DNA of 22,051 nt from Desulfobacteraceae bacterium UBA2771 (GTDB lineage Bacteria; Desulfobacterota; Desulfobacteria; Desulfobacterales; Desulfosarcinaceae), in NCBI GenBank assembly GCA_002352605.1, contig DEIP01000028.1, forward strand, positions 24,071 through 46,121, written 5' to 3'. A model generated the notes under the pieces. That model was not told the origin of the DNA and ran no database searches. It saw nothing but the letters and a program-made list of their open reading frames with translations. Made by a program: the position numbers and the translations under genes. This document shows positions 1-7,043 of the stretch, in pieces; the stretch's first letter is position 1, and the number at the start of each line of letters is the position of its first letter.

Positions 1-76
1 CCCCATCTGCCCGGCCCCATCTGCACGGACCCTTCCAGCCGACCCTCCACGCATGGATACGCATAGAAAGGTGATC

Positions 77-1069
77 ATGTCTGAATCAAGGATCATTCGT
101 GCCCTCGGACTGTGTTCCGGGGGTTTGGACAGTATTTTAAGCGCCCTGGTGCTCAGGGAGCAGGGGATAGACGCGCACTGGGTATCGTTTGAGACGCCTT
201 TTTTCTCATCCGCAAAGGCCAAAAAGGCCTCGAAACAAACGGGCGTTCCACTGATGGTGCGTAAGATTACCCCGGTTTACCTGCAGATGATGCGATCGCC
301 GTCTGTCAAATACGGCAAGAACATGAACCCGTGCATGGACTGCCACACGCTGATGTTCCGTCTGGCCGGCGAGATCATGACCGATCAGGGGTTCGACTTT
401 CTCTTTTCCGGTGAGGTGCTGGGTCAGCGGCCCATGAGCCAGACCCGCACGTCACTGCGTTATGTGGAAAAACACTGCGGATATGACGGATATATCGTCA
501 GGCCCCTTTGCGCGAAAAATCTGCCCGAGACCATGGCGGAACAAAAGGGGATGGTGGACCGGGAACGCTTGCTGGACTTTACCGGCCGGTCCCGCAAACC
601 GCAGCTGCAACTGGCCGAAAAATTCGGGGTGACCGATTTCCCGGCGCCGGCCGGCGGGTGCCTGTTGACGGACGAGATCTTCAGCCGTCGGCTCAAGGAT
701 CTGTTCGGCCACCAGGACGCTTACCCGGAAAAGGACCTCGACCTGCTCAAATTCGGCCGCCACATGCGCCTGGACCCACGAACCAAAATCGTGGTGGGCC
801 GTACCCACCAGGACAATGAACAGATCGGCCGCTGCATCGACCCGGAAAGCGACACGGTGCTGCAAGTGGACCAATTTCCCGGCCCGCTGGTGGTGATGCC
901 GGGCGGTGGCGGCGAACCGATGCAGATGCTGGCCGCCAGTATCTGCGCCGGCTACAGCAAGGCGCCGACCGATGCACCGGTGTTGGTGAACGTGCAGGCG
1001 GGTGGGCATCGCCGGCAGGTGACGGTACTGAGCTTACCGCCGACCGAGAATAAGAAATTTTTTATTTAA
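77..1069 (+). CDS. PP-loop ATPase, ThiI/MnmA-like putative tRNA thiolation enzyme with NFACT-R-like C-terminus
   Basis: The 330-residue protein opens with a PP-loop signature, SGGLDS (residues 14-19), which binds ATP and adenylates a substrate in tRNA sulfurtransferases such as ThiI and MnmA. An NPCMDCH motif (Cys86 and Cys89) and a GGCLL motif (Cys195) sit where MnmA-like enzymes carry their catalytic cysteines, so sulfur transfer to a tRNA uridine is a reasonable inference. The last third (about 215-325), with FGRHMRLDP and IVVGRT, resembles the NFACT-R (DUF814) RNA-binding domain; this rests on recognition only. I chose ATG 77 because AGAAAGGTG precedes it at good spacing; an in-frame ATG lies at 53 without a clear ribosome binding site. 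It stands alone and converges on the toxin-antitoxin pair. The exact tRNA position modified cannot be read from the sequence. Confidence 0.75.
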   Translation: MSESRIIRALGLCSGGLDSILSALVLREQGIDAHWVSFETPFFSSAKAKKASKQTGVPLMVRKITPVYLQMMRSPSVKYGKNMNPCMDCHTLMFRLAGEIMTDQGFDFLFSGEVLGQRPMSQTRTSLRYVEKHCGYDGYIVRPLCAKNLPETMAEQKGMVDRERLLDFTGRSRKPQLQLAEKFGVTDFPAPAGGCLLTDEIFSRRLKDLFGHQDAYPEKDLDLLKFGRHMRLDPRTKIVVGRTHQDNEQIGRCIDPESDTVLQVDQFPGPLVVMPGGGGEPMQMLAASICAGYSKAPTDAPVLVNVQAGGHRRQVTVLSLPPTENKKFFI

Positions 1070-1228
1070 AACTCAACCGGGCGCACCAAGCCATGGATCA
1101 CTGGCCGGACCGCGTGAAAGAACAGTGCCAAGCCAATAAATCCCTCAAGGGAGGGTTGATCGTTGTCCTGGATGTTCGACTCATTGAACAAATAAATATG
1201 GGAGTATTACCTTGAAAGGGTTGGGGAG

Positions 1229-1498
1229 TCACTCGAAGAGGTCCGCGTGACTTCCGGTTCGTACGAGGCATAACTCACTGCCTTCGATTCGGTAAATCAA
1301 TAACCAGTCAGGCTCAATATGACACTCTCGGCAGTCCTTTAATGTGCCTTTTAATCTGTGATCCCTGGCTTTCAGCGGCAGTTTTTCGCCTTCAACCAAT
1401 AGCTGTATAATGGTTTTAAGCCTCTCAAAATCATTGTTCCGTTTTTTAAGTCGCTTTACATCTCTCTTGAACTGGGTATCACGCCGGATTGATCGCAT
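1229..1498 (-). CDS. yafQ: YafQ-family mRNA interferase toxin (RelE/ParE superfamily)
   Basis: This 89-residue protein fits the YafQ family of ribosome-dependent mRNA endoribonucleases in length and sequence. As I recall the E. coli YafQ active-site residues (His50, His63, Asp67, Trp68, Arg83, His87, Phe91), each has an equivalent here three positions earlier: His47, His60, Asp64, Trp65, Arg80, His84 and Phe88. The toxin is therefore predicted to be catalytically intact. Its ATG lies 3 bp after the antitoxin stop codon, with only a weak ribosome binding site, consistent with translational coupling. It should cleave mRNA in the ribosomal A site when the antitoxin is degraded. The symbol is given by family; the genomic copy may be annotated as a generic type II toxin. 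Confidence 0.9.
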   Translation of the reverse strand: MRSIRRDTQFKRDVKRLKKRNNDFERLKTIIQLLVEGEKLPLKARDHRLKGTLKDCRECHIEPDWLLIYRIEGSELCLVRTGSHADLFE

Positions 1499-1501
1499 CG
1501 C

Positions 1502-1765
1502 TCAGATTTCAAGGTCATCAAATAGATCTTTCGTAGAGGAGAAGGCTTTTCCTTTGCCCTGCCTTGAATTTTCAATTGCCTTCATTGTTTTTTCATTGGG
1601 AACCTGAAGCTCAAAAGGCAATCCCCGATGGGCGATAATCTGACGATAATAGAGCTCAAAGGATTTTGACACAGACAAACCCAAGTCTTTAAGAACGGCT
1701 TCGGCCTCCTTTTTTATTTTCGGATCAATCAGCGCTCTGGCTGAGGCGGTTTTCGATGTTCCCAT
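1502..1765 (-). CDS. dinJ: RelB/DinJ-family antitoxin
   Basis: This 87-residue protein has the RelB/DinJ layout. The N-terminal ribbon-helix-helix (about residues 5-50; KTASARALIDPKIKKEAEAV then a Leu-rich helix) dimerises and binds DNA, and the C-terminal tail (about 55-87, including LPFELQVPNEKT) should wrap and neutralise the YafQ-type toxin encoded next to it. GGAGAG sits 5 bp before the ATG, a strong ribosome binding site, in contrast to the weak one of the toxin; this favours antitoxin excess. A perfect palindrome overlapping the promoter is the obvious autoregulatory operator. The pair sits downstream of rlmN on the same strand but has its own promoter. Confidence 0.9.
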   Translation of the reverse strand: MGTSKTASARALIDPKIKKEAEAVLKDLGLSVSKSFELYYRQIIAHRGLPFELQVPNEKTMKAIENSRQGKGKAFSSTKDLFDDLEI

Positions 1766-1780
1766 AATATCTCTCCATAA

Positions 1781-1818
1781 TTATAGCATATAATATGCTA
1801 TAATACCTATTTTGTCAA
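1781..1818 (-). promoter_or_regulatory. Toxin-antitoxin promoter with palindromic operator
   Basis: On the minus strand a perfect -35 box TTGACA (1813-1818) is followed after 17 bp by a -10 box TATTAT (1790-1795). The -10 box lies inside a perfect 23-bp palindrome at 1781-1803, with 11-bp arms (TTATAGCATAT and its complement) around a single central base. This is the expected arrangement for an operator bound by a DinJ/RelB-type antitoxin, alone or with its toxin, which would block RNA polymerase. The antitoxin ATG follows 15 bp downstream of the palindrome. Confidence 0.85.
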
Positions 1819-1884
1819 CGGTGTTTATTCGGCCGCATCGTTTCAAATGTTGATGAATCTTTGGTTGTACATTTCATAGCGTTC

Positions 1885-2943
1885 TCAGCCATCGGGTTCC
1901 AGCTTCGCCCGCAGCTGACCGCAGGCGGCCCCGATGTCCTGTCCCTTGCTGTGGCGAACGATGACCGTGTAGTGATGATCGGCCAGAAATTCCTGGAACC
2001 GGCTGATCCGGGAGGGATCCGAGCGCTGGAAATCGCTTCCCGGATGCTCGTTGAAGGGGATCAGGTTGATTTTGGACTTGATGGGCCGCAGCAGTTTTAT
2101 CAGGCGCCGGGCGTCTGCCATGCTGTCGTTGATTCCCTTCATCAGAATGTATTCGAAGGTGATCTTTCGCCGGGGCGGCAGGGGATAACGGCGGCAGGCC
2201 GCCATCAGGTCGGCGATGGGGTATTTTCGGTTGATGGGCATCAGCCGGCTGCGGGTGTCGTCATCGGCGGCATTGAGGGAGACGGCCAGGTTTACCCGGG
2301 TGTCGCGACCCAGATCTGCCATTTTGGGGACCAGCCCCGCTGTGGATACGGTGACCCGCCGGCTGGAGATCTTGAGACCGAAATCACCGTCGCTGATCAT
2401 ATCCAGGGCATGGACCACATTTTGATAGTTGGCCAGCGGCTCTCCCATGCCCATGAAGACGATGTTGGTCAGGGGCATGCCGCCTTCCAAATTCACCCGC
2501 TGCTGAACATCGCGTACTTGTGAGATGATCTCGCCGGTGGACAGGTTGCGCACCAAGCCTCCCCTGGCCGTCATGCAGAACCGGCATCCCTGGCTGCATC
2601 CCACCTGGCTGGAGATGCACAGGGTGAAATGGTCTTTTTCGGGGATAATCACCGTTTCGATGTGAAGGCCGTCATGGAGCCGGAACAGCAGCTTCCGGGA
2701 GCCGTCCCGGGAGGTCACCTCGTTTTCTATCTCCAGGCGGGGGTTGACGAAGGTTGCTTCCAGGTCCGACCGAAGCGGTTTCCCCAGGTTGGTCATCTCT
2801 TCAAACCGGTCGGTCTGGCGCAGGTATACCCACCTCAATATCTGGTCGGTGCGAAAAAGGCGTCTGCCCCGGGTCGTCAGCCAGTCGGTCAGCTGCCGTC
2901 GGGAAAGATCCTTGATGTCGATTTTGCTTGATATTGTAGTCAT
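1885..2943 (-). CDS. rlmN: Dual-specificity 23S rRNA/tRNA adenine C2-methyltransferase RlmN
   Basis: This radical-SAM enzyme methylates C2 of A2503 in 23S rRNA and of A37 in a set of tRNAs. In the 352-residue form the CxxxCxxC cluster ligands are Cys116, Cys120 and Cys123 (GCSQGCRFC). Cys341 (GAACGQL) and Cys109 (TLCISS) match the methyl-carrying and the second conserved cysteine of E. coli RlmN, and GMGEP is at 165-169. The reading frame stays open up to a possible ATG at 3087 (400 residues). I prefer ATG 2943 because it gives the usual family length and the longer form would run through a good promoter for ffh; no start has a strong ribosome binding site. The gene is divergent from ffh and upstream of the toxin-antitoxin pair. 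Confidence 0.93.
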   Translation of the reverse strand: MTTISSKIDIKDLSRRQLTDWLTTRGRRLFRTDQILRWVYLRQTDRFEEMTNLGKPLRSDLEATFVNPRLEIENEVTSRDGSRKLLFRLHDGLHIETVIIPEKDHFTLCISSQVGCSQGCRFCMTARGGLVRNLSTGEIISQVRDVQQRVNLEGGMPLTNIVFMGMGEPLANYQNVVHALDMISDGDFGLKISSRRVTVSTAGLVPKMADLGRDTRVNLAVSLNAADDDTRSRLMPINRKYPIADLMAACRRYPLPPRRKITFEYILMKGINDSMADARRLIKLLRPIKSKINLIPFNEHPGSDFQRSDPSRISRFQEFLADHHYTVIVRHSKGQDIGAACGQLRAKLEPDG

Positions 2944-3075
2944 GATGTGGGATCCACGCGGAGTCGTTTGTCGGACCGGGGTCGTCAACAGGTGTTCGGT
3001 CATGCAGGGGCCCGCAAGGGCCCGTGCGATCTCTTTTTCCATGTATCCGGGGCCTTCTGGCCTCTTTTTTATGCC

Positions 3076-3104
3076 TTGACATACCATTTTAAAAAATCTA
3101 TTTT
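3076..3104 (+). promoter_or_regulatory. Candidate sigma-70 promoter of the ffh operon
   Basis: A perfect TTGACA (3076-3081) is followed after exactly 17 bp by TATTTT (3099-3104), which matches the -10 consensus at four of six positions. Transcription would begin near 3111, leaving a leader of about 26 nt before the ffh ATG at 3137. The AT-rich setting contrasts with the GC-rich genes on each side. It overlaps the longest possible reading frame of divergent rlmN, which supports a shorter RlmN. Confidence 0.55.
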
Positions 3105-3136
3105 CAAGGTTTTAGTTTAAACACCGGAAAAATGTC

Positions 3137-4468
3137 ATGTTTGACTCGCTCAGCGACAAGCTAAATGCGGTTTTCAAGCAGCTTAAGGGGCATGGCAAAC
3201 TTTCTGAAAAGAATGTTGCCGATGGTCTGCGAGAGGTGCGCATGGCACTCTTGGAGGCCGATGTCCACTACCAGGTGGTCAAGCGGCTGGTGGCCGACGT
3301 CAAGGCGCGTGCGCTCGGCCGGGAGGTCATGGGTAGCCTTACCCCCGGCCAGCAGGTGATCAAGATTGTCAACGAGTCGTTGACCCAACTCATGGGAGAG
3401 ACCCACCAGGAGCTCAACCTCACCGGTGAAAAACCGGTCGCGGTGATGCTGGTGGGCCTTCAGGGTTCGGGCAAGACCACCACGGCGGGGAAATTGTCGG
3501 TGATGCTGCGAAAAACCGGCAAGCAGCCCTACCTGGTACCGGCGGACGTATACCGGCCTGCGGCCATCGACCAGTTGAAGAAACTGGGCGGGCAGCTGGA
3601 GGTGCCGGTTTTCGATTCCACGCCGGACATGGATCCGGTCAAGATCTGCCAGGATGCCCGGGTGGCGGCCCAGAAGGCGGGCTGTGATACCCTTTTGCTG
3701 GATACCGCCGGGCGGCTTCACGTCGATGAAGAACTGATGGATGAGCTGTCGCGCATCCGTGCGTCGGTAAAGCCCACGGATATCTTGTTGGTGGCCGACG
3801 CCATGACCGGTCAGGATTCGGTCAACATCGCCAAAGCCTTTGACGAGCGGCTGGATATCGGCGGTGTGGTGCTCACCAAAATGGACGGCGACGCCAGGGG
3901 GGGGGCGGCCCTGTCCATCCTGTCCATCACCGGCAAGCCCATCAAGTTTATCGGCGTCGGCGAAAAGCTCAGTGAACTGGAGGCGTTCCATCCGGACCGC
4001 ATGGCCTCCCGGATTCTCGGCATGGGTGACGTCCTTACCATGATCGAGAAGGCCCAGGAGGTGGTGGATGAAGAACAGGCCATCGAACTTGAAAAGAAGC
4101 TGCGCAAAAACCAGTTCACCCTGGAAGATTTCCGTGACCAGATGCGTCAGATCCGCAAAATGGGATCCTTGACGGACATCCTGGGCATGATTCCCGGCAT
4201 GGGCAAGATGAAGCAGATGAAGAACCTGCAGGTGGACGAAAAGGAATTGGTCCACATCGAGGCCATCATCAATTCCATGACGCCCAGGGAGCGGCGTCAA
4301 TACGGAATCATCAACGGCAGTCGCCGCAAGCGAATCGCCGCGGGCAGCGGCACCCGGGTCCAGGATGTCAACCGACTGCTGAAAAATTATGCCCAGGTGA
4401 TGAAAATGATGAAGAAAATCAATAAAAGCGGTATGCGCGGATTGGGCCGTGGCATGCTGCCCTTCTAA
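3137..4468 (+). CDS. ffh: Signal recognition particle GTPase Ffh
   Basis: Ffh binds 4.5S RNA and signal sequences of nascent membrane proteins and docks with FtsY to target ribosomes to the translocon. The 443-residue protein has the full layout: an N-terminal helical bundle (about 1-90), a G domain with P-loop GLQGSGKT (107-114), DTAGR (189-193), TKMDGDARGG (247-256) and the GVGEKLSELEAF closing motif, then a Met-rich M domain (about 300-443). The M domain has the RRRK-rich helix that contacts 4.5S RNA, and many methionines near the C-terminus. Length is normal for the family. It heads a plus-strand operon and its stop codon lies 12 bp before the rpsP start. Confidence 0.98.
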   Translation: MFDSLSDKLNAVFKQLKGHGKLSEKNVADGLREVRMALLEADVHYQVVKRLVADVKARALGREVMGSLTPGQQVIKIVNESLTQLMGETHQELNLTGEKPVAVMLVGLQGSGKTTTAGKLSVMLRKTGKQPYLVPADVYRPAAIDQLKKLGGQLEVPVFDSTPDMDPVKICQDARVAAQKAGCDTLLLDTAGRLHVDEELMDELSRIRASVKPTDILLVADAMTGQDSVNIAKAFDERLDIGGVVLTKMDGDARGGAALSILSITGKPIKFIGVGEKLSELEAFHPDRMASRILGMGDVLTMIEKAQEVVDEEQAIELEKKLRKNQFTLEDFRDQMRQIRKMGSLTDILGMIPGMGKMKQMKNLQVDEKELVHIEAIINSMTPRERRQYGIINGSRRKRIAAGSGTRVQDVNRLLKNYAQVMKMMKKINKSGMRGLGRGMLPF

Positions 4469-4480
4469 AGGAGAACTACC

Positions 4481-4735
4481 ATGGCAGTAAAAATCAGACT
4501 GGCCCGACACGGGGCAAAAAAAAGGCCTTTTTACCGGATCGTGGCCGCCGACAATGAAAGTCCCAGAGACGGTCGTTTTATAGAAAAACTAGGTACTTAC
4601 AACCCGTTGCTGGATCCTGCACAGGCGGTGTTAAACACGGATCGGATCAAATACTGGATCGGCCAGGGCGCCACACCCACCGATACCGTAAAATCGATTC
4701 TGAAACGTGAGGGTGTATTTGGTGCTGCGGAATAA
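4481..4735 (+). CDS. rpsP: 30S ribosomal protein S16
   Basis: This 84-residue protein is a standard S16. It begins with VKIRLARHGAKKRPFYRIV, then has the SPRDGRFIEKLGTYNPL block that defines the family. S16 helps fold the 5' and central domains of 16S rRNA. A clear ribosome binding site, AAAGGAG, sits 8 bp before the ATG. It lies between ffh and khpA in the common bacterial order ffh-rpsP-khpA-rimM-trmD-rplS, and co-transcription is very likely. Confidence 0.97.
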   Translation: MAVKIRLARHGAKKRPFYRIVAADNESPRDGRFIEKLGTYNPLLDPAQAVLNTDRIKYWIGQGATPTDTVKSILKREGVFGAAE

Positions 4736-4783
4736 CGGACTGCGCCGAGCCCGATTTTCAGCCACGGAAAAGGAAATGGAGCT

Positions 4784-5014
4784 ATGAAAGAGCTGATCAA
4801 GTTCATTGCACAGGAGTTGGTGGATTTTCCTGACCAGGTGTCCGTTGATGAGATTGAGGGCAACCAGACATCCGTCATTGAATTGAAAGTGGCCAAAGAG
4901 GATCTGGGCAAGGTGATCGGCAAACAGGGGCGGACGGCACGAGCCATGCGGACCCTTCTAAGTGCGGCCTCGGCCAAGGTCAAAAAAAGAACGGTCCTTG
5001 AAATCATTGAGTAA
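4784..5014 (+). CDS. khpA: KH-domain RNA-binding protein KhpA (YlqC family)
   Basis: This 76-residue protein is essentially one KH domain. The GKVIGKQGRTARAMRTLL segment (about 45-62) holds the GxxG loop (GKQG) that grips single-stranded RNA, and the N-terminal KELIKFIAQELVDFPDQV segment matches the YlqC/KhpA family. In Firmicutes KhpA pairs with KhpB in RNA binding and cell-envelope control; the partner in this lineage is unknown. GGAAATGGAG precedes the start. The 3' end overlaps the likely rimM TTG start by 8 bp, indicating translational coupling. Confidence 0.93.
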   Translation: MKELIKFIAQELVDFPDQVSVDEIEGNQTSVIELKVAKEDLGKVIGKQGRTARAMRTLLSAASAKVKKRTVLEIIE

Positions 5015-5540
5015 GTTAACGGACCGGGAAGATCTTGTCCTGGTGGGAAGGGTGACGGCTGCCCACGGCATTCGCGGTGGCCTGAAAATTCATGCTTATT
5101 CCGAGTCGGTGGCACTTTTCCGTATCGGAGAGGGCATCATGACGGCCCTGCCCGATGGGTCGATTTGCACCATGACCGTAGGATGGACCAAACCCCAAGG
5201 AAGAAAGTTTCTCATGGGCTTTGAATCGCTGACCGACCGCGATCAGGCCGAAGGCCTGGTCGGGTCGTTGCTTTTTATAGACAAATCACGCTTGCCGGCG
5301 CTGGAAGAGGACACCTACTACTGGTCTGACCTGTTGGGACTCAATGTTTACGACCCTGCCGGGGCCCTGCTGGGTCGCCTCGACGAGGTGATTCCCACGC
5401 CCGGCAATGATGTCTATGTGGTCAAGGGGAACATTGACGGACGGGAACGGGAGATGCTGATTCCGGCCATCGGTGATGTGATTCTCAGCATCGATATCGC
5501 GGGCGGAACCATGGTCGTGGACCCGCCGGAAGGATTATAG
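5007..5540 (+). CDS. rimM: 16S rRNA processing / 30S maturation factor RimM
   Basis: RimM binds S19 and helps mature the head of the 30S subunit. The protein has the N-terminal RimM barrel (LVGRVTAAHGIRGGLKIHAYS at about residues 10-30) and a C-terminal PRC-barrel (about 100-175; YYWSDLLGLNVYD, then GNDVYVV and MLIPAIGDVI). The open frame reaches back to an ATG at 4962, but that would overlap khpA by 53 bp and add a basic tail not typical of the family. I prefer the TTG at 5007, overlapping the khpA stop, giving 177 residues and an SKLTDRED N-terminus. The start is the least certain part, because no strong ribosome binding site precedes it. Confidence 0.92.
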   Translation: MSKLTDREDLVLVGRVTAAHGIRGGLKIHAYSESVALFRIGEGIMTALPDGSICTMTVGWTKPQGRKFLMGFESLTDRDQAEGLVGSLLFIDKSRLPALEEDTYYWSDLLGLNVYDPAGALLGRLDEVIPTPGNDVYVVKGNIDGREREMLIPAIGDVILSIDIAGGTMVVDPPEGL

Positions 5541-5556
5541 GGCCACGGACAACACC

Positions 5557-6303
5557 ATGAAGGTTTGTGTACTGACCCTTTTTCCCGAACTGTTCGATCC
5601 GTTCTGGGATCACGGCATTATCCGGCGCGCGGTCCTGGGGCAAAAGATCAGCCCTTTCACCATCAATATCCGCGACCATGCCCGGGGGCGGCACCGGGTC
5701 ACCGATGACCGGCCATACGGGGGGGGCTGCGGAATGGTGATGAAGCCGGAACCATTGACCGCGGCCCTGGCGGAAGCCAAAACGCGGATGCCGGCGGCGA
5801 CGACACTGCTGCTTTCTCCCCAGGGGAAGCAGTTCGATCAGGGGTTGGCCGGATCCCTGGCATCCGAGGATGAGCTGATTCTGGTCTGCGGCCGCTACGA
5901 AGGTGTGGATGAGCGGTTTATCGACCAACATGTGGATGGGGAGATCTCCATCGGCGACTTTGTGCTTACCGGTGGCGAACTGGGGGCCATGGTGGTGATC
6001 GATGCGGTGTCGCGCCTGATTCCCGGGGTGCTGGGCAATGCGGACTCTGCGGGAAGCGACACGTTCAGCGACGGACTCGTGGAACACGCCCATTATACGC
6101 GGCCGCCAACCTTCGCAGATGCGCCGGTTCCCGATCTGCTGCTATCCGGGAACCACCAAAAGATCGACCGGTGGCGCCGGGAAACCGCCTTGATCCGGAC
6201 CGTGTTGAAGCGGCCGGATCTTTTGGTGCAGCGGGATTTTACCCCGGAGGAACGGGCAACACTGATGAAATGGCGCCGGGACATTGACGGGCTTATCGGT
6301 TAA
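5557..6303 (+). CDS. trmD: tRNA (guanine37-N1)-methyltransferase TrmD
   Basis: TrmD uses SAM to methylate N1 of G37 next to the anticodon and so prevents +1 frameshifting. The 248-residue protein has the SPOUT trefoil-knot signature: LVCGRYEGVDERF (109-121), EISIGDFVLTGGELGAM (129-145) and the interdomain segment SDTFSDGL (167-174). Asp168 in that segment corresponds to the catalytic Asp169 of the E. coli enzyme. It follows rimM after 16 bp and overlaps the next methyltransferase gene by 20 bp. Confidence 0.98.
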   Translation: MKVCVLTLFPELFDPFWDHGIIRRAVLGQKISPFTINIRDHARGRHRVTDDRPYGGGCGMVMKPEPLTAALAEAKTRMPAATTLLLSPQGKQFDQGLAGSLASEDELILVCGRYEGVDERFIDQHVDGEISIGDFVLTGGELGAMVVIDAVSRLIPGVLGNADSAGSDTFSDGLVEHAHYTRPPTFADAPVPDLLLSGNHQKIDRWRRETALIRTVLKRPDLLVQRDFTPEERATLMKWRRDIDGLIG

Positions 6304-6859
6304 GCGGCTATACGTCGCCCTGATCCACCACCCGGTGATCGACAAAAACGGGGAAACGATCGCTTCGGCGGTCACCAATCTGGACCTGCACGACATTGCC
6401 AGGGTGTGCAGAACTTATGGGGTCGAGGGTTACTACGTCACGACCCCACTCGAAGACCAGATGGTGCTGGTAAACCGCATCCTCGACCATTGGACCACCG
6501 GCGTGGGGGGAACATACAATCCCAAACGGCGGCAGGCACTCGAACGGATCCGGGTCAAAGCCTCCTTCGATGATACCATCGGTGAGATCGCCGAGAGGGA
6601 AGGAGAGCGGCCCAAGACGGTGGCCACTTCGGCCAGACGGCATGCGGGAAGCCTGTCATACCGTTGCCTGAGGAGGATGCTGAACGATCCAGCGCCGTTC
6701 GTGCTGGCCTTCGGCACGGCATGGGGGCTTGCCGATACATTCATGGCCGAGGCGGATTACACGCTGGATCCGCTGGTCGGCGCGGGAACCTACAATCATC
6801 TGTCGGTCCGGTCCGCGGTGTCCATCATCCTGGATCGGTTGCTGGGCGGAGGAATTTGA
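6284..6859 (+). CDS. Putative SPOUT-type SAM-dependent RNA methyltransferase (Methyltrn_RNA_4 family)
   Basis: This 191-residue protein resembles the small family of predicted SAM-dependent RNA methyltransferases (Pfam Methyltrn_RNA_4) that is often encoded just after trmD. The N-terminus LYVALIHHPVIDKNGE and the C-terminal AFGTAWGLAD (about 150-159) followed by VGAGTYNHLSVRSAVSIILDRLLG look like a trefoil-knot SAM site. The RNA target is not known to me. It starts at TTG 6284, inside the last 20 bp of trmD; any later start would remove the conserved first strand. This overlap argues for coupled translation and a job in the same RNA-modification programme. The stop codon coincides with the left end of the inverted-repeat element. 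Confidence 0.85.
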   Translation: MTGLSVKRLYVALIHHPVIDKNGETIASAVTNLDLHDIARVCRTYGVEGYYVTTPLEDQMVLVNRILDHWTTGVGGTYNPKRRQALERIRVKASFDDTIGEIAEREGERPKTVATSARRHAGSLSYRCLRRMLNDPAPFVLAFGTAWGLADTFMAEADYTLDPLVGAGTYNHLSVRSAVSIILDRLLGGGI

Positions 6860-6981
6860 CGATTACGTAAGAAGTCCGATATCTGCGTTACGCTTCGTCC
6901 CTCGTCACTGCGGAGTACGACATGTATGTCTCATTCCTCGGGATTTGCAAGCCTTGATCCCGGACTTCTTACGAAACCGTC
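6858..6981. repeat. Inverted-repeat element, probably a dispersed REP/MITE-like repeat
   Basis: Two 21-bp arms at 6858-6878 and 6961-6981 are complementary at 19 positions; the inner 13 bp (CGTAAGAAGTCCG and its complement) are perfect. They enclose 82 bp with small nested palindromes such as GACATGTATGTC. The left arm overlaps the stop codon of the methyltransferase gene, and the element ends about 60 bp before rplS, so it splits an otherwise tight operon. There is no T-tract, so it does not look like a simple terminator. The arm consensus and the interior resemble repeats I associate with Desulfobacterota genomes; the dispersed nature is inferred. Confidence 0.7.
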
Positions 6982-7043
6982 GGAAAAGCGAATGGTTACG
7001 AAGCTGCCAAATTTTAACGACAAACCAATTTCAGGGAGTTATC

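Noticed and set aside
1..24. Direct repeat of CCCCATCTGC at 1-10 and 15-24
   Set aside because: Only two copies at the window edge with a 14-bp period; too little context to assign a meaning.
1070..1228. Terminator or small gene between the thiolase-like gene and the toxin gene
   Set aside because: TCCCTCAAGGGA could form only a 4-bp stem without a T-run, and no small frame has a ribosome binding site.
1861..2523. A 220-codon plus-strand frame opposite rlmN
   Set aside because: Complete overlap with the conserved radical-SAM gene; no family resemblance.
3898..3908. Run of eight G in ffh as a possible slippery or phase-variable tract
   Set aside because: It encodes the invariant Arg-Gly-Gly of the GTPase DARGG motif and the frame is intact on both sides.
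3161..4510. A 449-codon open frame on the minus strand opposite ffh
   Set aside because: It lies fully antisense to a certain ffh gene, its composition (His, Gln, Leu-rich) is typical of an antisense shadow in GC-rich DNA, and no motif is visible.
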